Source of the DNA: Chromera velia
Taxonomy: Eukaryota; Sar; Chromeraceae
Length of the DNA: 12,500 nt
Direction of reading: 5' to 3'
Assembly: GCA_018398765.1 (NCBI GenBank)
Contig: JAHBMJ010001274.1
Coordinates: 1 to 12,500, forward strand
This document shows, one piece after another, positions 1 through 6,325 of this stretch; the first letter of the stretch is position 1; the number at the start of each line of letters is the position of its first letter. The notes beneath the pieces are model-generated. The model saw nothing but the letters and a program-made list of their open reading frames with translations, ran no database searches and was not told the DNA's origin. A program made the position numbers and the translations under genes.

Positions 1-176
1 ACAGGCAGTCAGCCATTCAGTCATTTTGCCACCCAACACAAGAACATATGCTCGAGATCCACATTGAATCGAAGAGGACACCTTCTGTACACAAGAAAGA
101 GACACTCTTCCGCAGTCGCATCTAAATTCTCTCATCCCTTCATCTATCTTCACGAGCCAGCGCATTTTCCTCATAC

Positions 177-465
177 CCACATTCCCGTCTTTCGGGACCG
201 ACCGTGACTACATGCAGTGCATCGTCTGCGACCACGACATTGATGCCTGTGTAGATGAGCACGACAGCCTGCAGACCGAGAAACGCCACTACTGCAACTA
301 GAGCGTTGATTCCGAGTTGCGGACATGCCTGACAGAGCTGGAAGTCACTCGGCTGCTGGTGTTTGTCCCAGCACTGACTGCATACGGGCTGCAGAGAATC
401 CCGCAAACGAGGAGGGGAGACATAGAGTGAGGAGACATGAGTAACAAAATTACACGCACGCACGC

Positions 466-519
<54 letters not shown>

Positions 520-1169
520 ACACACACACGCACGCACGCACGCACGCACGCACACCCACACGCACACGCACACGCAAGATGGAGAGAGAGAGTCCGCACG
601 ATGGAGCGGGACTTTGTGTTCGTATTTGCTGAGAGAAGACCACAAAAACAATGAATGAAGAAGGGAGGGCCCACCTTCTCCCAGCTGGAGACATCCGCCC
701 AGTTTCCGAGTCCGAGGGCACCATCGGCCCCGCTCCCTGCAGAAAGGCAGGCAGATCGACAGGCAGACAGGCAGAGAGACATTCAGCCAGCCAGACAGAC
801 AGGCAGGCAGACAGGCAGACAGGCACGAAGACATTCAACCAGGCCGACAGAGACATAGCTTATCTTTTGCCACTTATCTTAATGTTTCCTCAGACCTTCT
901 GTTTTCACGTACTCTGACACAAACGCCAGATGTTATTTTTCTGTTATCTTCCGTTTATTTCTCTTGGTTTACAGTCAAATGGACAGACCAGGCAGATATA
1001 CACGGATAAACAGGCAGGCCAACAAGCAGGCAAGCAGGCCAGCAGGCAAGCAAACAGGAGGAACTGGGCGATCGTGACATGGAAGCTCACCGGTGGTCCA
1101 GACGTCTCCATTTTCGTCCAATAAGATAGAGTGAGAGTAGCCGGCAGCAACGGCATTTACCCCCAGACC
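177..1169 (-). CDS. RCC1-repeat (beta-propeller) protein, internal fragment of three or more exons
   Basis: Three minus-strand exons join in phase into consecutive RCC1 blades. Exon a (1169-1091, after CACAG at 1174-1170) encodes a blade start with VAAGYSHSILLDENGDVW. It ends at donor G|GTGAGC in phase 1. Exon b (736-675, after TTTCTGCAG) supplies the two missing bases and encodes DGALGLGNWADVSS, the GQLGxG part of an RCC1 repeat, ending at AAG|GTGGGC in phase 0. Exon c (268 to about 177, after GGTCTGCAG) is phase 0 and gives the next blade: YTGINVVVADD, VVTVG, then RRECG. RCC1 propellers serve in GTPase exchange and many other interactions, so no specific role can be assigned. Exon c may begin earlier: the in-frame sequence from 388 has two CxxC pairs and a hydrophobic stretch. 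Its end is uncertain; GTATGA at 176-171 is the best donor. Both termini are missing, and the gene may be decayed. Blade identity is fairly sure; exact boundaries are not. Confidence 0.55.
453..577. repeat. (CA)n / CACG microsatellite
   Basis: This is a nearly pure CA dinucleotide array with interspersed CGCA tetranucleotides. It lies inside the putative intron between exons b and c of the minus-strand RCC1 gene, where the sense strand reads (GT)n. The Cys/Val and His/Thr reading frames across it are translations of the repeat, not genes. Confidence 0.95.
745..835. repeat. CAGR tetranucleotide array next to a 3' splice site
   Basis: Degenerate CAGG/CAGA tetranucleotides on the plus strand read as CTGY on the sense strand of the minus-strand RCC1 gene. 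The array ends just before the exon b acceptor at 738-737, so it forms that intron's polypyrimidine tract. Confidence 0.85.
981..1058. repeat. Second CAGR/CAAG tetranucleotide array
   Basis: This degenerate CAGG/CAAG array lies in the intron between exons a and b of the RCC1 gene, about 30 bases past the exon a donor. On the sense strand it is again CTGY/CTTG, the same orientation as the array at 745-835. Confidence 0.8.
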
Positions 1170-1203
1170 CTGTGCCCCTCTTTCTTGAAGTAAAAAACCG
1201 ACG

Positions 1204-1563
1204 AGGATTGCCAACTGTCTCATGAAGCTTCTACATGTAGTCGGTACGCCCTGCTTGTGTCAGTCACATTCGTGTCCTCTTGTAGAATTCTGACGAAATC
1301 CAGGAACATGCATACAGGCCTTCACATTCCGTGTCTCCCCACTTCTGGTACTGCCACGCATGTGTGAGCTACCTGTCGATGTCCGAATGCTGATTAGTAC
1401 GTCACTTTATCGAGCTGATCTGGGGACAATGGTCGAGGCGAGCAGCTCTCTCTCTATACATTCTTTTTAGTGTCTCTCTCTCTACATATGCATGTTCATA
1501 CGTACGGTGCGCATGCATTGAATGCCATGCATGTGTTTATCTGTGCACAAAAAATGCATATAT
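1204..1563. other. No recognisable gene
   Basis: I see no exon with a recognisable domain on either strand. The minus strand has a good branch-point-like TACTAAT near 1394-1400 and a short CT-rich run near 1446-1480. The missing N-terminal exons of the RCC1 gene could begin here, but nothing identifies them. Confidence 0.5.
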
Positions 1564-2062
1564 ACGTGATACACCCAACCAGTCGGGTGAGTGCCTCGGG
1601 GGGCCCATATCAATTGGTGGGCTGCATGGTGTTGTGATGCATGAAAACCGGGCGCCTCGGGGGGCAGCTCAGCTCTGCTGAGATCAGCTGAGAGGCCCTG
1701 AGATCGCACACACTCGCATAACGCATTTTTTCATTTTTGGCGGGGGGATAGGTTCTATCTCCATCACGGTCAGTGTCGCCCGAGTTCCAAAATATGTCCC
1801 TCAAGCAACTTGCACGGAGCCGCGATCGCACATGCCTATAGCTTAATTACTTTGCGCATGCGTGCCCCTCAAGTAACTTGCACAGAGCTGCACATACATA
1901 CGACGTGCACACGGTCCCGAAAAACATACTTCACTGCCGTGGCCCCCGCCCCATGGCAGCACACAACTTAGACATGCCCAAGCCCCCGATGGTGTGCATC
2001 AATTATAGCGGACCCCTAAATAGCCCCCCGAGGCACTTACCCAACTGGTTGGGTGTATCCCG
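1564..2062 (-). mobile_element. Family A inverted-repeat element (MITE-like), complete copy
   Basis: An approximately 499-bp non-coding unit is bounded by 37-bp terminal inverted repeats at 1568-1604 and 2023-2059. Both start GATACACCCAACCAG and end in CCTCGGGGGGC, with two mismatches between arms. Each arm holds a near-palindrome, ACCCAACCAGTTGGGT. The interior matches the copy at 2188-2928 in opposite orientation: CTCCGTG blocks followed by TTGCTTGAGGG, an AAAAAATG run, a GATCTCAGGGCC block and GCCCCCCGAGGC. No transposase is encoded, so this would be a non-autonomous DNA element. A target duplication is not clear; both flanks carry GCATATA-like sequence. I assigned the minus strand so that its interior reads like the plus-strand copy. 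Confidence 0.7.
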
Positions 2063-2112
2063 TGCATGCATATACGCACACGGCGATCTGGCATGCAAGA
2101 CAAAAAAAAAAA

Positions 2113-2187
2113 AGTGATATGCGAGTGCGTACGATCTCAAAGCCTCTCGGCTGATCTCAGTAAAGATGAGCTGCCCCCCGAGGCGGT
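2113..2187 (+). mobile_element. Family A element, truncated terminal fragment
   Basis: This stretch repeats only the last quarter of the family A interior: GCGAGTGCGTACGATCTC, then CTCTCGGCTGATCTCAG, then CTGCCCCCCGAGGCG. An A-run at 2102-2113 precedes it. It directly abuts the left arm of the next copy, so it is a truncated or rearranged member. Confidence 0.65.
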
Positions 2188-2928
2188 ACGGAATACACCT
2201 AACCAGTTGGGTGAGTGCCTCGGGGGGCCATTTGGGGGGTTAGCCATAATTTGATTGATGCAAACCATCATGCGGGGGCTTAGGCATGTCTTACCTGCAA
2301 TAGCAAGTAGCGGGGGCCACAGCAACGTATGCAAAATATGGATCTTTACCCCAATAGGATCCGTGGGGGATCGGGCTCCCCCCTCCCCCCTCACCCACCC
2401 ACCCACAATATCACAATCACCCCAAGAAGGAAATCTGTCTTTAAGCGCGGGCGCGCGCGCGTACATTAATGTTGTATGTTAGTGTTTTTTTTTGTATTTT
2501 ATTAGATTTTTGTATGAATTTTACAGTCAGATTATTTTTTTTGTACTTTCCATGCTCTGGGCTCTTCAGCGCATATATATAGATATGCATGCAGATAAGT
2601 ACATATATGCGGACCCTATTGGGGTAATGGACCCAAAATATATGCTTTTCGGGACTGCACGTATACACATGCACATATAGAACTCCGTGCGAGTTATTTG
2701 AGGGGCATGTATCCTGAGGAGCAGAGTAATTAATGTGATTGCGGCTCCGTGTGAGTTGCTTAAGGGGTATATTTTAGAATTAGGGCAACACCATGATATA
2801 CAAACAGACAAACACCGAAACCCCCCCCCACCCAAATCAAAAAATGCATTATGCGAATGCGTGCGATCTCAGGGCCTTTCGGCTAATCTCAGCAGAGCTG
2901 AGCTGCCCCCCGAGGCGATATATCCTTT
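2188..2928 (+). mobile_element. Family A element, second copy, interrupted by family B
   Basis: The left terminal arm (2191-2227) matches the arms of the copy at 1564-2062. The interior follows in the same order: GGGGGCTTAGGCATGTC, CGGGGGCCAC, then after the 2333-2640 insertion TTTTCGGGAC, CTCCGTGCGAGTTATTTG, a second CTCCGTGTGAGTTGCTT, AAAAAATGC, GATCTCAGGGCC and GCCCCCCGAGGCG. It breaks off at about 2928, where the complete copy would continue with roughly 85 bases to its right arm. That arm is absent or deleted here. Confidence 0.65.
2333..2640. mobile_element. Family B inverted-repeat element nested inside family A
   Basis: This 308-bp insert has inverted ends: TTTACCCCAATAGGATCC near the left end (2344-2361) and GGACCCTATTGGGGTAATGG near the right end (2611-2630). 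TATGC occurs on both sides (2328-2332 and 2641-2645). Removing the insert plus one TATGC restores GTATGCTTTTCGGGAC, which matches GTATGTTTTTCGGGAC in the intact family A copy read on its own strand. It is therefore a clean insertion with a 5-bp target duplication. The interior has a C-rich tract, a GCGCGC run and T-rich sequence, with no coding potential. Confidence 0.7.
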
Positions 2929-3116
2929 CTTCCACGGCTCCATTCTTTTTGTACATGCACGAACTTCGATCGAGCTATATATAGTAATAATTGCATTCCA
3001 ATTATGGCAGCAAAACCGAGATGCGATAATAAATTCAGCTCTGCCATATAGTCATTTTTAAATGGTGACTGAGTTCCCGGGATGGCCGGCCGCCCACTCA
3101 CGGGGATTTCTTCTTC

Positions 3117-3149
3117 ACTTCCGTGTGCAAAGCGCGCGCACTCACTTGT
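3117..3149 (+). repeat. Dispersed 33-bp block, copy 1
   Basis: This block starts ACTTCCG, has a GCGCGCG core and ends ACTTGT. It aligns without gaps to 11774-11806, with five differences in 33 positions. It is probably part of a longer, decayed dispersed repeat. Confidence 0.5.
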
Positions 3150-3462
3150 GCCGGGGCCCAGGGCCTCGGTTCTTGTCTAGATCTGTACACCCACGAGCTG
3201 GCTCAAGGGGTAACGCGCAAAGTTGCCCGACTTCAACACCTATCCGTCATGCAATGCAACAGCTCCGTGCGACTCCCCCGCAAAACTGAACTTGACCGCG
3301 AAAAAAGCCTAAACGCATGCCCCTCAAGCATATTCAAGCGTAAACGTCAATCGAGGCCGCACCGCATGAGATCTGCAGAAAATGACTGCATAAGCCAGAC
3401 TGACCTGCAAGTATAAGGTAGCTACGATCTTTGATGACAAAAAAGAACTGTATGGTATTGGA

Positions 3463-3539
3463 CAGACGTAGCTGCAAATTCTCCTGTACGTCTGGACCAG
3501 ATAGAGGTAACAGGCCCACCAGTAAGTTCGAATTTGCAG
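3463..3539. repeat. Two interlocked inverted repeats
   Basis: CAGACGTA (3463-3470) pairs with TACGTCTG (3487-3494). CTGCAAATTC (3472-3481) pairs with GAATTTGCAG (3530-3539). The order A, B, A', B' is that of an H-type pseudoknot rather than nested hairpins. No function is known. Confidence 0.5.
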
Positions 3540-3745
3540 TCAATCCTGCGTCTGTGTATGCAGCTAAGCAGCAGCTTTTTGACTGACCTTCCTACGAGAA
3601 TGAGTCTAGAGAATGAGTGTACTCTGCATAGTTCAATCAAGCATTTTTCTGGACGCATGTCAGGAGAATCGAATCTTCAGGCCAAAATTCCTATATGAAG
3701 ATAAACACGCAGACGTTGAACTTCTTTCTACTTTTATTTTTCTCT

Positions 3746-4315
3746 CTGTTTGCATGACAGCCTCTCCACTTCCATCTTTCTATCTGTTTGCATGATAGCC
3801 TCTCAACTTCCATCTTTCTATCTGTTTGCATGATGGCCTCTCCACTTTCATTATTCTGTCTGTTTGTATGACGGCCTCTCCACTTTCATCGTTCTGTCTG
3901 TTTGCATGATGGCCTCTCCACTTTCATCATTCTGTCTGTTTGCATGACGGCCTCTCCACTTCTATCTTTCTGTCTGTTTGCATGACGGCCTCTCCACGTT
4001 CATCGTTCTGTCTGTTTATATGGTGGCCTCTCCACTTTCATCATTCTATCTGTTTGCATGATGGCCTCTCCACTTTCATCGTTCTGTCTGTTTGCATGAC
4101 GGCCTCTCCACTTCCATCTTTCTATCTGTTTGCATGACGGCCTCTCCACGTTCATCGTTCTATCTGTTTGCATGACGGCCTCTCCACTTCCATCGTTCTG
4201 TCTGTTTGCACGACGGCCTCTCCACTTCCATCTTTCTGTCTGTTTGCACGACGGCCTCTCCACTCACATCTTTCTTTCTGTTTGTATGACGGCCTCTCCA
4301 CTTTCATATTCCCAT
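3746..4315. repeat. Minisatellite: 15 tandem 38-bp units
   Basis: Each unit starts CTGTTTGCATGA and continues with GCCTCTCCACTT. Unit starts fall exactly every 38 bases (3746, 3784, 3822 and so on to 4278), with substitutions but no indels. Because 38 is not a multiple of three, each reading frame cycles through the repeat phases; the His-Asp-Gly-Leu-Ser type peptides seen in translation are artefacts. No spacers separate the units. Confidence 0.95.
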
Positions 4316-4990
4316 CTTTCCTTTTTGCTTGCCTGGTGGGTCTCTGCTTTCTTCTGTCATGTTTGCTTGCATGACGGCTTTCCGCGCTTCCATCTTAATT
4401 TTCCTACCGGCGTGTTTGACCACCTCTCTACTTGCATCGTTCCTGCATATCGACTTGCATGAAAGCGTCTTTGCTTCCATGTTTCCTGCTGGTTTGTATG
4501 ACGTGTTCTTAGCTTCCACCTTCGCTGTTTGCTTGTATGCAGACTCCCCACTTTTGTCTGTCTTGCCGGCTTGCATGACCACTTTCCGCTAGCTTCCATC
4601 TTTCCTGCCTGCGTGTTAAGGGCCTCTCCAGTTTCATGAATCTTTTCTGTCGACTTGCATGAAAGCGTTTCCGCTTCCATATTTTCTGTCGGTTTGTATG
4701 ACATCTTCTCAGATTCCATCTTTCCTGTACATGCACGATGACTTTCCACTTTTTTCCGCTTTTATCCGTCTTGCCTGCTTGCATGACGGGTCTCGGCGCT
4801 CCCATCTTTCCTGCCTGCGTATATGACGGCCTCTCCAGTTTCATCAATCTTTTCTATCTGCTAGCCCGTCTGCTTGCAGAAAGTCCGCTTCACTTTCATG
4901 TTCCTTGTCTCCTCACATAAAGACCTTTCAGTCTTTATCTTTCTTATCTGTCTATGTGTATGACGTCTGCTCCATTTTCATTTTTCTGGT
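4316..4990. repeat. Degenerate continuation of the minisatellite with higher-order units
   Basis: The 38-bp motif continues as diverged units of roughly 38-46 bases (TTGCATGA followed by CCATCTTTCCTG). Larger blocks recur about every 200-208 bases. CGACTTGCATGAAAGCGT is at 4451 and 4651, GGTTTGTATGAC at 4491 and 4691, and CTGCGT followed by GGCCTCTCCAG at 4609 and 4815. This is a higher-order repeat built from about five basic units. Confidence 0.8.
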
Positions 4991-5502
4991 TTTCTTTTCT
5001 GTTTTCATATGCTTAGATGCTGGCTTTTCCTGGACCAAATAGAATGTTTTTGCCTTCCTAAAATTTGAAAAGCAGAATCATTGGGAGGACGGAGTTTACA
5101 ACAATTAAAAAATAACAAAGACTTCCTTACATGAAATTTCTAGCAGAATTTTCAATATATTCACTATAGCAATTAATACATTGTGAATTAACGTTTCTAT
5201 AAAATTCTTCCTGGGTGGGAATTTAGTAGAAAAACTGAATGGACTTATGCTTATTTGCGGTTGAACATATAAAACTACATATAGAAATAAAAAAAATTTA
5301 TGAATTTATTAATTTGAGTTAAAATTTAAGTACAACTTTGCATAGTTTACCAAATTTTGGATATTTTTCTTTTAAGAACTTTCAAAGTTCAAATAATTTT
5401 TTTTTTTATATATAGTCAAAATTGTTAAAAATTATTTTAAATGGTCGATGGTACCGTCGATCGTGGAATACTGAAAGAACACACATGAACACACCAGAAG
5501 TC
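4991..5502. other. AT-rich intergenic stretch
   Basis: This sequence is strongly AT-rich, with long A and T runs and no supportable gene. It separates the main minisatellite from a detached block of the same repeat, so it may be inserted DNA. Confidence 0.6.
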
Positions 5503-5520
5503 GTATATAAAGGTAGATAC

Positions 5521-5652
5521 GCAGACGTTAAACTTCTTTCCACTTTCATCTTTTTTACTTAAATAACAACCGCTTCTAGCCGCTTCATTTTTATCTTTTC
5601 GTTTGTTTGCATTAGTTTGCATGATGGTCTTTCCACTTTCATCGACGAATTG
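5521..5652. repeat. Detached minisatellite block with duplicated leader
   Basis: GCAGACGTTAAACTTCTTTC at 5521 repeats the leader that precedes the main array at 3709 (GCAGACGTTGAACTTCTTTC). Degenerate repeat units follow, ending with GTTTGCATGATGG and CTTTCCACTTTCATCG. It is a direct duplicate of the left end of the array, about 1.8 kb downstream. Confidence 0.7.
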
Positions 5653-5766
5653 ATGATTGAGGGTTTTGCTATATGCATGCATGCCGTATCATCGTTTAGA
5701 CAGTCTTTTTGCGCGACGTTTCTTTTTAGAGCCTGCTTAGTCTAGACGATTTTTTACTGGGCCCCG

Positions 5767-5798
5767 GCATGCCACTGGAGCCTGTGGAAGTGGCATGC
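5767..5798. repeat. Perfect 10-bp inverted repeat (hairpin)
   Basis: GCATGCCACT (5767-5776) and AGTGGCATGC (5789-5798) are exact reverse complements around a 12-base loop. Each arm holds GCATGC. No U-run or coding context makes it a terminator. Confidence 0.6.
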
Positions 5799-5932
5799 AT
5801 CCTGCATTAATTATGACATACCGATTGCATGCGGCAATTATATACGCGTATAATATCGTTTCCTAATGTTTCCTATATAGGTTGCATCATTCAGACTCCG
5901 GCCCATCTCTCTCTCTATATATATATGCTCAG

Positions 5933-6069
5933 TCGCTGGAGTCAAGAGTGACTGACACACCAGCAGCACTTCTTGAATGTGTGCCCGCGATCTGCAATCT
6001 GTCCGTCCTTCCCTCAAAACAATTGGAGGCCTTGACAGAGTCCTGTTTGCCCTGAAGCAACAGTTGTGA
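5933..6069 (+). pseudogene. Armadillo-like coding remnant with a frameshift
   Basis: After a pyrimidine/TA-rich tract ending CTCAG (5932), the frame from 5933 is open for 40 codons. It reads PAALLECVPAICNLSV, a typical armadillo helix with the NLS signature. It then reaches TGA at 6053. A one-base shift near 6013 gives LKTIGGLDRVLFALKQQL, the usual start of the next armadillo helix pair, ending at TGA 6067. Together they look like one repeat broken by a single-base deletion. AATAAA at 6263-6268 could be an old poly(A) signal. It may instead be a real last exon ending at 6053, or leader sequence of KAP3 that resembles ARM by chance. Confidence 0.35.
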
Positions 6070-6325
6070 ATGAGCACCCTGTAGAACAACACCTTGACTT
6101 GGACAGCCGTCAAGGCAGCCTGTCCTGCGACTGCAGAAGTTCAGTCACCTAGCTGCGTTTTTGATTGATTGTAGTCTTCGGTTCCAGCTGGTTTGTGTTG
6201 TTGACAGGTCGAGGCGAGCGAGGTAGACTGCTTGATTGTCCGGCCTCCCAAGGTGCAGGCTGAATAAAGCTGTTGACCGAACTCTTCCCTGATCGGACTG
6301 CCCCAACATCTCTGAATTCTGCCCA

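Larger units (their letters stand above)
2929..3745. other. Intergenic stretch without recognisable gene
   Basis: No reading frame here resembles a known protein. The stretch contains GC-rich degenerate repeat material at 3060-3330, including GCATGCCCCTCAAGC, which resembles family A fragments. It also holds a 33-bp block shared with 11774-11806 and a set of inverted repeats at 3463-3539. Confidence 0.5.

Noticed and set aside
177-388. Cys-rich plus transmembrane exon (two CxxC pairs, hydrophobic LVAVVAFLG)
   Set aside because: The RCC1 reading starting at 268 explains the conserved part and joins in phase. The upstream Cys segment remains only an alternative exon start.
140-856. Long minus-strand frame with a Cys/Val-rich middle
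   Set aside because: Most of it is translation of the CA and CAGR microsatellites. Only the RCC1-like pieces at 736-675 and 268-177 are supportable.
1744-1760. tRNA-like B box (GGTTCTATCTCC), suggesting a SINE
   Set aside because: The match is imperfect and there is no A box at proper spacing. The terminal inverted repeats favour a DNA element.
3746-4315. CRISPR array
   Set aside because: Units are directly adjacent 38-bp repeats with no unique spacers, in eukaryotic DNA.
3940-4847. Repetitive proteins encoded by the minisatellite on either strand
   Set aside because: A 38-bp period shifts frame at every unit, and the peptides appear in several frames alike. There is no start context or domain.
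6257-6275. CAGGCTGAATA also present near 10759
   Set aside because: The match is too short to separate from chance; noted only because both lie near AATAAA-type signals.
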